NCBI GenBank assembly: GCA_002499705.1
Contig: DAMU01000075.1
Location: 1-21,721 of the forward strand
Reading direction: 5' to 3'
DNA from: Euryarchaeota archaeon UBA91
Lineage (GTDB): Archaea > Thermoplasmatota > Poseidoniia > Poseidoniales > Poseidoniaceae
Length of the DNA stretch: 21,721 nucleotides
Shown one piece after another: positions 14,815 through 21,721 of the stretch. Below the pieces are notes generated by a model, which worked only from the letters and a program-made list of their open reading frames with translations, did no database searches and was not told the origin of the DNA. Both the position numbers and the translations under genes were made by a program. Position 1 is the first letter of the stretch. Each line of letters opens with the position of its first letter.

Positions 14815-15639
14815 TTGTCAGTTCAATATCGAGGTATTGAATTCGTGCCTGTAGAAGCAGGAGAGGTGTTTCTTGGTACTGAAAAAGGCGGCTGGATATA
14901 TGGTGGCCAACGACCTCGACACGAAGTTCGATGTCCGGAATTCTATGTGACAAAAGCCGTTCTATCACAGCCGCAAATGAAAGAATTGCTCAGCATCAAA
15001 GAGGGTGATGTCAAATTATCAGGCGAACATATTCAGCATATTTGTCTCGATTTAACCAAAACACTCGATGCTGCACATTTCGGACTCGACGCATCAAAAA
15101 AATGGGAAGTTCGTTGCCCAAGCGAAGGAGAGTGGACGCGGGCGAATGAAATGCTTGAACTAAAATTAGAACCTGGTAAAATTGAAATCTTAGCAGATGG
15201 TGTTTCAGATAATTATCGTGGAGCAATGATGGATGGTCGACCGCGTCCGTTTGAAGGGTTGGGGCCAATGGCTCGCCATCGTGCTGCAGTCGAGGCGCAT
15301 CCACGCCAAGAAGGTGTCACTGCACTCTCAAGTGCTCCAATGGACCGAGAATTGAGCGAGATTGTCATCCGACTTGTCGTTACGCCAATACGGGAAGGGG
15401 ATGCTGTGCGAGTGCCGCTGAATGCTGATTTTTCTGCGAACATTCGCGGAGAGATTTTCTGGACTATTCTCCTTGGCGTGATCCCTTCATTTGCGATCCC
15501 TATCGCCCGAGGAATGGGTGGTTACGCAATTACTGGCTGGGCAAATTTACTGTTTGGAGGATTATGTGCAGGTTTTGTTACCGGTGCTTTTTGGCGACCT
15601 CGTAGACCGACGATTCTCTACGAAGATGCTGAAAATTAA
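14815..15639 (+). CDS. FGE/SUMF1-like domain protein with two C-terminal transmembrane helices
   Basis: A 274-residue protein. Residues 7-190 resemble the formylglycine-generating-enzyme (sulfatase-modifying factor) fold: FVPVEAGEVFLGTEKGG at 10-26, the PRHEVRCPEFYVTKAVLSQPQM segment, WEVRCPSEGEWTRANEM (the family's RLPTEAEWEYAAR), and IVIRLVV in place of the closing GFRLV. The cysteine pair used by aerobic FGE near the C-terminal end of the fold is not seen (the only cysteines are at 40, 77, 101 and 251), so catalysis is doubtful. Two hydrophobic helices follow (about 213-232 and 236-258), anchoring the domain. The start is a TTG: AGGTGA at 14805-14810 sits four bases ahead of it, and no in-frame ATG lies between it and the preceding stop. 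It appears to be in an operon with the PGES2-like gene and overlaps the malic enzyme gene tail-to-tail by 4 bp. Confidence 0.78.
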   Translation: MSVQYRGIEFVPVEAGEVFLGTEKGGWIYGGQRPRHEVRCPEFYVTKAVLSQPQMKELLSIKEGDVKLSGEHIQHICLDLTKTLDAAHFGLDASKKWEVRCPSEGEWTRANEMLELKLEPGKIEILADGVSDNYRGAMMDGRPRPFEGLGPMARHRAAVEAHPRQEGVTALSSAPMDRELSEIVIRLVVTPIREGDAVRVPLNADFSANIRGEIFWTILLGVIPSFAIPIARGMGGYAITGWANLLFGGLCAGFVTGAFWRPRRPTILYEDAEN

Positions 15640-17957
15640 CCGTCTTCATTGGGCGTAACCAGAGTCTCCCAATATGAATCTTGACGGATTGCATCAGCAG
15701 CACAGATTGCTGCCATATTGACGATGTGACGAACACCGTCTTGGCGAGCAACAAGTTGGACCGGTTTGTCCATTCCTTCAAGAATCGGACCAGTCATTTC
15801 TGCATCTCCAAGTTCTTCAAGTAATTTGTAAGCAATGTTTGCGGCGGCAAGGTTTGGTAAAACTAGGACATTTGCTGGACCTTTGAAATCCATGAATGGG
15901 TATTCTGTTTGAACATCTCCGTTGAGTGCGGTATCCGCTTGCATAGGACCATCAATTACCAATGATGGGTCGAGTTCACGGGCAAATTCAATCGCATCTT
16001 CAATTCTCTCTGAGCGTTGAGCTCGACTTGAGCCAAAATTAGAAAATGAGAGCATTGCAACCCGTGGAGCAACACCAAAACGACGGGCAACTTTGGCTGT
16101 TTGAACCGCTATCTCAGCCAATGTACGGCTATCAGGATAGACATTCACCGTTGCATCTGCTAAGAAAATTGTTCGCCCCTTGACATTCATCATGTAGCAT
16201 CCAACAACACAATGGGCATTTTCATCAGGCCCTATGAGTTCAAGAGTGGGACGCAAAACATCCCCATAATTGCGACTAACGCCGCCCACAAATCCATCGG
16301 CGTCACCATTCATGACCATTTGACTTGCAAAATAAGGCCGGGATTTGAGTAACCGGTGAGCATCGGGATAAGTCATGCCTTTTCGGCTGCGTCTTTCCAT
16401 CAACTTTTCAGCAAAAACCCCTTTCCTGCGTTTGTCTTTTCTCGGGTCAAAGACTTCATATTCGAAATGTAAACCCAGTTCGTCGATCATTCGCTCAATA
16501 CGTTTTACTGGACCCAAAAGAATTGGGTAACAGATTTTCTGCTCAACTAATTGGGCCGCTGCACGTAACACTTTTTCATTATCCCCTTCTGGGAAAACAA
16601 TGCGCTTTCCTTTACCGCGAACTTGGTTGATGACGTGCCTCATAATCGAATATGAAAGACCGAGACGTGCTTCCAATTGCTCACGATAATCTACGATTGA
16701 AAACTCATCGGGTTGAACAGCGGCTACACCTTCCTCAACAGCCGCTTGAGCAACTGCTGATGCTTCCCAAATCAACACTCTTCTATCGAACGGTTTCGGA
16801 ATGATATATTCCGGCCCATACTGCATTGTTGCACCATCATAAGCGGCTGAAATGTAATCCGGAACGGGTTCTTTGGCGAGTTGGGCAAGTGCGTGTGTAG
16901 CAGCCATCTTCATTCCTTGAGTGATGTCTCGAGCGCGCACGTCCAAAGCTCCTCGGAAAATGTAGGGGAATCCCAGGACATTGTTGACTTGATTTGAATA
17001 ATCTGACCTACCTGTTGCAATAATTGCATCTTCGCGAACCTCGAGTATTTCCTCGGGGGTAATTTCCGGAGTTGGATTAGCAAGTGCGAAAATTATTGGC
17101 TTATCCGCCATTGTAGCGACCATTTCCTTCGTGACAAGACCACCTCTTGAGAGCCCGAGCATGACATCTGCATCACGTAGAGCGTCTGCGAGATCACCGG
17201 CCTCTCTGTCGTGAGCGAAGGGGGCTTTGTATTCATTTAATTCACCAGCCTCAAGACGGGCTTTCGTAACGATTCCTTTGCTGTCAACCATTGAAATGTT
17301 TTCACGCTGAACCCCGATTGCAACGTAGTGATTAGCGCAGGCAATCGCACTTGCACCTGCACCGATGACGACGACTTTAATCGAATCAAGGCTCTTTTCT
17401 TGGAGTTCAACAGCGTTCAGTAATGCTGCAGCAGAAATGATTGCAGTGCCGTGTTGGTCATCATGCATAACAGGAATATCGGTTGCTTCAGCAATTCGAC
17501 GTTCAATTTCAAAACACTCTGGTGCTTTGATATCTTCAAGGTTAATTCCGCCAAACGTTTTGGAAATATTGACAACTGTTTCAATAAACGACTCAGGGTC
17601 TTCAGTATCAACCTCAATATCAAAAACGTCAATATCTGCAAAGGTCTTGAGTAAAAGCCCCTTGCCTTCCATTACCGGTTTACTGGCAAGTGCTCCAATG
17701 TTTCCTAATCCGAGAACTGCAGTTCCGTTTGAAATAACGGCAACCAGGTTTCCTTTCGAAGTGTAACGATATGCATCTTCTGGCCGCTCTGCAATGTCAA
17801 GACACGGATAAGCGACACCAGGTGAATAAGCAAGGCTCAACTCGTGAGCTGTTGAATGTGGTTTGGTTGGTACAACCTTGATTTTCCCACGGGGTATTGC
17901 TTCGTGGTACTCCAGTGCTTCTCTTCGAAGTAGGCGCTCTTTTTTATTGAGTTTCAT
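15636..17957 (-). CDS. maeB: NADP-dependent malic enzyme with C-terminal phosphotransacetylase-like domain (MaeB type)
   Basis: It decarboxylates malate oxidatively to pyruvate and provides NAD(P)H, linking the TCA cycle to pyruvate. Of 773 residues (E. coli MaeB has 759), about 1-160 form the malic domain with Tyr44 in LAYSPGVAYPC, Lys99 in EGKGLLLK and metal ligands in LEDIKAPE (Glu141, Asp142) and HDDQHGT (Asp166/Asp167). The Rossmann domain starts at KVVVIGAGASAIACA near 194. From about 430 to the end is a phosphate acetyltransferase-like domain (RIVFPEGDNEKVLRAA, DGFVGGVSRNYGDVLRP), usually inactive as a transferase and used for acetyl-CoA control in bacterial homologues. The start ATG is at 17957, directly after a hairpin. 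The fusion is typically bacterial, so acquisition by transfer in the lineage is plausible. It lies beside no TCA gene here, although icd is in the window. Confidence 0.95.
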   Translation of the reverse strand: MKLNKKERLLRREALEYHEAIPRGKIKVVPTKPHSTAHELSLAYSPGVAYPCLDIAERPEDAYRYTSKGNLVAVISNGTAVLGLGNIGALASKPVMEGKGLLLKTFADIDVFDIEVDTEDPESFIETVVNISKTFGGINLEDIKAPECFEIERRIAEATDIPVMHDDQHGTAIISAAALLNAVELQEKSLDSIKVVVIGAGASAIACANHYVAIGVQRENISMVDSKGIVTKARLEAGELNEYKAPFAHDREAGDLADALRDADVMLGLSRGGLVTKEMVATMADKPIIFALANPTPEITPEEILEVREDAIIATGRSDYSNQVNNVLGFPYIFRGALDVRARDITQGMKMAATHALAQLAKEPVPDYISAAYDGATMQYGPEYIIPKPFDRRVLIWEASAVAQAAVEEGVAAVQPDEFSIVDYREQLEARLGLSYSIMRHVINQVRGKGKRIVFPEGDNEKVLRAAAQLVEQKICYPILLGPVKRIERMIDELGLHFEYEVFDPRKDKRRKGVFAEKLMERRSRKGMTYPDAHRLLKSRPYFASQMVMNGDADGFVGGVSRNYGDVLRPTLELIGPDENAHCVVGCYMMNVKGRTIFLADATVNVYPDSRTLAEIAVQTAKVARRFGVAPRVAMLSFSNFGSSRAQRSERIEDAIEFARELDPSLVIDGPMQADTALNGDVQTEYPFMDFKGPANVLVLPNLAAANIAYKLLEELGDAEMTGPILEGMDKPVQLVARQDGVRHIVNMAAICAADAIRQDSYWETLVTPNEDG

Positions 17958-17958
17958 A

Positions 17959-17979
17959 CTTCGACCTTACCTGTCGAAG
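17959..17979 (-). promoter_or_regulatory. Hairpin presenting the ribosome-binding site of maeB
   Basis: On the minus strand CTTCGAC (17979-17973), loop AGGTAAG (17972-17966) and GTCGAAG (17965-17959) make a perfect seven-pair stem that ends one base before the maeB ATG. The loop holds the only Shine-Dalgarno-like purine run (AGGTAAGG). The structure could expose the site to the ribosome or serve as a protein-binding operator, since it is equally a 21 bp DNA dyad. Confidence 0.4.
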
Positions 17980-18099
17980 GAGGTCTTAGGTTTGAGTGTT
18001 GCGTGATAAGAGACAGAGTAGGTGACCGTCTGAACACATCACCGTGTTTTCGGTACTCTATCTCTTTGGATAGAATATGCACGAGAATTGAGATTCTGC

Positions 18100-18132
18100 G
18101 CGAAAAGGTGGGATTCTATGATATCTTTTCGC
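18100..18132. promoter_or_regulatory. Inverted repeat in the maeB/propeller divergent region
   Basis: GCGAAAAG at 18100-18107 and CTTTTCGC at 18125-18132 are perfect 8 bp arms around 17 bases. A second, weaker pair (ATAGAAT 18070-18076, ATTCTAT 18113-18119) overlaps it. The gene-free region 17958-18179 is the longest in the window, so control sites for both divergent genes are expected here. The remainder shows no other recognisable element apart from the candidate TATA box listed separately. Confidence 0.35.
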
Positions 18133-18148
18133 ACGATTGAGGGACGCG

Positions 18149-18158
18149 TTCAAATACC
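18149..18158 (+). promoter_or_regulatory. Candidate TATA box for the propeller gene
   Basis: TTCAAATACC is centred about 27 bases before the ATG at 18180. That is the distance at which an archaeal TATA box would direct transcription to start at the start codon itself, giving a leaderless message. The absence of a convincing ribosome-binding site agrees. It differs by one base from the candidate box before radA. Confidence 0.35.
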
Positions 18159-18179
18159 CTAAAACTCCGATTGGGGTTA

Positions 18180-21100
18180 ATGAACCTCAATGCGAATGCT
18201 GCGGCCCTGCCTCGCGATTCTCGAAGAGCACTGCTCTTGGTCGTGCTGATGCTGCTTTCATCGGCTGCTCCATTGCTCACATTTACGGGTGTATCGGCTC
18301 ACGAATCGGCATTTGACACCATTTGGCCTCAAGAAGGAAGCAATGACACCGGATGGGTTCAACTCGACGCGGTTGGAGCAGACCCTTCAACCGGCGGACA
18401 AGCAAGCGCTTCATGGACCTTAGAATTCGCTCCAGGAGCGGATTTGTCAAATGTTTCGTTCCAAATCCGGGTTGATGGTAGCGATGGTTTGATGATTGAA
18501 GAGCCAATGCTTGTAGCAAGCGATATTGGCGTCAATTTACTCGACTGGCGAGGCTTAGGAATGCTCGGCTCCCAAGACAGTTTTGCAGGTCCTAACCCGT
18601 ATATGGGCCGAATGAATCCAAACAGCGACTCAGGAGCAACATGGACACTTCCTTCTGATGCAGAAATCACTGAACTTGTTATCGAGGCACTTGCACCAGT
18701 TGACCCTGTAGTGGCACTTGCACCCTTGGAACTCAATATCATAACGCATGCGATTCATCCGGATGATGGACGTATGTATCTCGCCATTGATGATGTTATC
18801 TTAACCTTAGATTACGCCAACGATCCGATTGTTATTGACGTCCTTGAATTTGATGCTGATATCCATGATCTGGTAATGGACCCCGCCAACCGGTTACTTC
18901 ACGTTCTCACATCAGACAGTATTTTCCACGCCTTTTCTCTTGATGATACAAGCGAACAAACTGGGCTTCCAGTCCCTTCAATCAATCAGCTACCTCTCGA
19001 CAAATTCATGATTGCCTCTGATGGGAATGTGTATGCTGCAAACCAAGACGGTGTTGCTCAGTGGGATGGTTTGAGTTGGAACTTCCCAATGACAAAATCC
19101 ACATCGGGTGCAGCTTTGGACATGATTGAAGTGAACAATATCCTCTACATTTCTTTTGACGATGAAGGAGTCGTAAGATGGGATTTAAATTCCGGTAGCG
19201 CACTTTCAACCTGGTCGACCGCTAACAGCCTTCACTCCGATGAAATTACTGAAATGATGGTTTCAGGAAATCAACTCTTACTCGCCTCACCAAGTGAAGG
19301 TTTAGCACGATACGATTGGAGTTCTGGCTTCTGGCTTTCAACATGGAATGATGGGAACTGGCTCACCAGCAACACCATCAACGGAATGGCTCGATCTGGT
19401 AATGATTTATTCATTTTGAGTGGAGACACACTGCATGAATACGATACGAGTGTTGGCGTCTTTGGCTCCACTCAACCGATCACGAGTTTTGGATTGACTG
19501 GAGATGGGCGCGACTTCATTGTTTGGCCTGCTGCTGGTGCTCGAGCCCCCGCAAATGAGACATTGTTACTTGGGAACGGATTCGGTTCATTCGCTGAATT
19601 AACTCCGGGTTCATCGCCTCTTCAAACCGGTTCACTTCTGATTGGAAGTGGCCCTACTTCATCCGGCATGCAAGACGCAACTGAACTGAATGGAGTGGTC
19701 TTTGTCGCTGCTGATGACTACATGAATCGATTTGACACACAAGCCTCACGATGGCTCCAGCCCGTCTACATTGGAACAACCGTCAACGATTTGATGAACG
19801 ACGGTTCACATGTATTCATTGCTTCAGAAAACGGATTGCATCAAATGCACAACAACGGAACATTGCTACAAACATGGGATTCCACGAACACCGGGCTGCT
19901 CAGTGACGATATAATCAAAGTTGATTCAGATGGCTCAACTGCTGTTGGAATTACCGGCGAAGGTCAAATGATTGCTGTCGACCTTACCGGCAGTGCTACG
20001 CCCGCTACACCCGAATATGATACAGAGGCTGTTGATTTGGCGTTGTTCAGCAATATCGTTCATTTAGCAACCGATGGCGAGGGCATACTTCGCTACGATT
20101 TGTCAAACGCCACATGGCTCACTCCGTGGATTTCAACCGGAGTAAACGGGGCAGATAATGTCCCTGTGGCCGTTACTGGAGACATACTTTACTTTGGAAT
20201 CCCTGGGTATGGAGTTGCTCGAAAAGACCTTGCAACTGGTGAATTGATGACGCCTCTGGTAACCTCGGGTAACGGTCCAGGTCAAGGATCTTCAACCGGA
20301 ATACTCCCGAGCGATAATATCTATGCTCTCGAGGCGGATGGAAGCGACCTCTACATTGGAACCGGCAATGGCGCAGTCAAGTGGGATGGTTCAAGTTCTT
20401 CTTCATTCCAAACAGGCCGGAACTGGGATACACGACCTCAACAATATTTTGATTTCGCTGTTTCAGGTGGAACCGTCTATGTTGCTACGAACATTGGTGT
20501 ATGCGCATGGTCGAGCAGTCAAGTGTCTTCTTCAGACCCGGATTGCTTGAACGTGTATGATGGTATGCCAAACTGGGCAACTTACTCTGTTGAAGCAGAT
20601 GGTTATGGATATGTTTTCGGAGGCACAACATCTGGAGTCGGCATTATCACTGCATCTCCTTACGAAGTTATTGGAGAATGGGAAGCTGGAGAACAAACCC
20701 AAAACGCACCTGTTGAAGTCATTGGCGATATCGCTTACATCGGTCTTGACGGAATAGGTATTGCCCGCTACGATATGCCGAACAATGCCTGGCTTACTCT
20801 TTGGACTGAAGACAATGTATTGGACGGTGGAAACGAAGAGGTAACTGGCTTAGTCGCCGATATCAATCCTGGACAAATCTGGATCGGCGGTGATGACGGT
20901 TTCCAACTGCTCAATACGACGACTGGAGCGGAAGTCTATGATATAGAAAAGTCAAGTAATTTGTTTGCCGGTAACGGCAATCCCCACGACATGATTGTCG
21001 ATGGAGACATCATGTACTACAATGACCGCACCAGCAGCGATAATGTATTCCGCATTGATATTGCCAACTATGCGAGTTTGAGTTCCTTAGATGCTGGAGC

Positions 21101-21721
21101 TGAAGTGAATGAAAACGGTGGCGACGTAAACGGCATGAATATCGTTGATGGCAAACTCATGGTGAGTGTCTCTTCTGGACAATGGTGGAATACTGATGGT
21201 TCTGGTGGAATTGCGCAATGGGACATTTCAAGCGGATCATGGGAGAACAGTATCTTGCCGATTGGGCAGGTAGACAGAGTCACTGCATACGAATCCACCT
21301 CTGGCAACATGTGGGTTTCATGGGGTGAAAGTAACCTCGAACTCATCGCTCCTAACGGTACGACAATAGACACATGGGATGATGATGACTTTGATTTCCC
21401 AATCCGAGAAATACTCGAATTCAACGGAGAGGTTTTGTTCGCAACCGAAGACGGTGTAGCGCGATACAACGAGACCTCAAACCAGTGGCTTACGACTTGG
21501 GAAGAAGGAAACGGACTACCAAATAATGCTGGAAGTAGAATCTACGAATTATGGACAGATGGTACACATCTTGTCACTGGCGGTGGCGATGTCAATGGCT
21601 TTGGACAATTCCAAGGCGGGGCAGTGTCACACTGGGATGGAACAACATGGAATCAATTCGACTTAGGACAAAGCGGAACACCAAATGGCTACCCGCTTTC
21701 TATGGCTATGTGCGGCGGAGT
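18180..21721 (+). CDS. Giant secreted beta-propeller protein (3' end beyond window)
   Basis: From the ATG at 18180 the frame stays open to the window edge: 1180 whole codons and no stop. Residues 1-40 are a signal peptide (Arg-containing start, then ALLLVVLMLLSSAAPLL, with a likely cut after VSA). An N-terminal domain of about 150 residues precedes blade-like repeats of the two-component-regulator-propeller kind: (D/E)G(I/V/L)xRYD, about eight residues, then WLxxW. Clear copies start at 19164, 19296, 20079, 20748 and 21450. Related QWDG/KWDG units (as in DGVAQWDGLSW) are at 19047 and 20370, with a similar one near 21619. Overall it is rich in Gly, Asp, Ser and Thr and almost without cysteine or lysine, as in extracellular archaeal proteins. 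It is probably displayed on the cell surface, but the C-terminal anchor is not visible. Ligand binding or adhesion is an inference. Confidence 0.85.
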   Translation, partial: MNLNANAAALPRDSRRALLLVVLMLLSSAAPLLTFTGVSAHESAFDTIWPQEGSNDTGWVQLDAVGADPSTGGQASASWTLEFAPGADLSNVSFQIRVDGSDGLMIEEPMLVASDIGVNLLDWRGLGMLGSQDSFAGPNPYMGRMNPNSDSGATWTLPSDAEITELVIEALAPVDPVVALAPLELNIITHAIHPDDGRMYLAIDDVILTLDYANDPIVIDVLEFDADIHDLVMDPANRLLHVLTSDSIFHAFSLDDTSEQTGLPVPSINQLPLDKFMIASDGNVYAANQDGVAQWDGLSWNFPMTKSTSGAALDMIEVNNILYISFDDEGVVRWDLNSGSALSTWSTANSLHSDEITEMMVSGNQLLLASPSEGLARYDWSSGFWLSTWNDGNWLTSNTINGMARSGNDLFILSGDTLHEYDTSVGVFGSTQPITSFGLTGDGRDFIVWPAAGARAPANETLLLGNGFGSFAELTPGSSPLQTGSLLIGSGPTSSGMQDATELNGVVFVAADDYMNRFDTQASRWLQPVYIGTTVNDLMNDGSHVFIASENGLHQMHNNGTLLQTWDSTNTGLLSDDIIKVDSDGSTAVGITGEGQMIAVDLTGSATPATPEYDTEAVDLALFSNIVHLATDGEGILRYDLSNATWLTPWISTGVNGADNVPVAVTGDILYFGIPGYGVARKDLATGELMTPLVTSGNGPGQGSSTGILPSDNIYALEADGSDLYIGTGNGAVKWDGSSSSSFQTGRNWDTRPQQYFDFAVSGGTVYVATNIGVCAWSSSQVSSSDPDCLNVYDGMPNWATYSVEADGYGYVFGGTTSGVGIITASPYEVIGEWEAGEQTQNAPVEVIGDIAYIGLDGIGIARYDMPNNAWLTLWTEDNVLDGGNEEVTGLVADINPGQIWIGGDDGFQLLNTTTGAEVYDIEKSSNLFAGNGNPHDMIVDGDIMYYNDRTSSDNVFRIDIANYASLSSLDAGAEVNENGGDVNGMNIVDGKLMVSVSSGQWWNTDGSGGIAQWDISSGSWENSILPIGQVDRVTAYESTSGNMWVSWGESNLELIAPNGTTIDTWDDDDFDFPIREILEFNGEVLFATEDGVARYNETSNQWLTTWEEGNGLPNNAGSRIYELWTDGTHLVTGGGDVNGFGQFQGGAVSHWDGTTWNQFDLGQSGTPNGYPLSMAMCGG
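19047..21530 (+). repeat. Degenerate propeller blade repeats within the secreted protein
   Basis: At protein level the motif RYD/RWD followed by a WLTxW or LSTW strand recurs at 19164 (EGVVRWD), 19296 (EGLARYD), 20079 (EGILRYD), 20748 (DGIGIARYD) and 21450 (DGVARYN). Between them lie blades with looser matches, some carrying a KWDG or QWDG variant. The DNA of the copies has diverged, so this is an old protein repeat and not a recent tandem DNA duplication. Confidence 0.7.

Noticed and set aside
1..21721. CRISPR arrays, insertion sequences, prophage, tRNA or rRNA genes
   Set aside because: I found no regularly spaced direct repeats, transposase, integrase or phage structural genes, and no cloverleaf or rRNA-like conserved stretch in the gaps.

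Overview
The window looks like a piece of a planktonic euryarchaeal chromosome, most probably a Marine Group II/III-type archaeon (Candidatus Poseidoniia or a relative). The evidence is mixed: an archaeal-type RadA recombinase with an N-terminal helix-hairpin-helix domain, FtsZ, an archaeal RlmH-like SPOUT methyltransferase and a DHH phosphoesterase lie beside strongly bacterial-looking metabolic genes (E. coli-type NADP isocitrate dehydrogenase, MaeB-type malic enzyme fused to a phosphotransacetylase domain). Very large secreted beta-propeller proteins and tightly packed genes also fit. The lineage is an inference; no rRNA or tRNA is present to confirm it.

Layout. 1-95: tail of an unidentified + strand gene. 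276-2531: radA and ftsZ on +. 2532-3146: a secreted, membrane-anchored protein on -. 3309-5663: a disordered hypothetical protein (+), an OsmC-family protein (-) and icd (+). 5667-10218: a giant PIN-domain protein and a DHH phosphoesterase on -. 10307-10717: a Nudix hydrolase on +. 10719-13666: a leftward run holding rlmH, a membrane protein with a helical-repeat tail, a small two-helix membrane protein, a DUF2203 protein and a PduO-type cobalamin adenosyltransferase. 13750-15639: a rightward three-gene cluster (hypothetical, prostaglandin-E-synthase-2-like thioredoxin/GST protein, membrane-anchored FGE-like protein). 15636-17957: malic enzyme-PTA on -. 18180-end: a giant secreted beta-propeller protein, cut by the window edge.

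Functionally the window is mostly housekeeping: recombination and division (RadA, FtsZ), central carbon and NADPH supply (Icd, MaeB), redox protection (OsmC, thioredoxin/GST-like), nucleotide clean-up (Nudix, DHH), rRNA modification (RlmH) and cobalamin activation. The less familiar parts are the 1134-residue PIN protein, the PGES2-like/FGE-like gene pair and the propeller protein. No gene-free stretch exceeds about 220 bases, and all five tail-to-tail gene junctions lie between a 4 bp overlap and a 3 bp gap, which indicates a streamlined genome. I saw no CRISPR array, insertion sequence, tRNA, rRNA or phage gene, and I cannot show a coherent new defence or biosynthetic system here.
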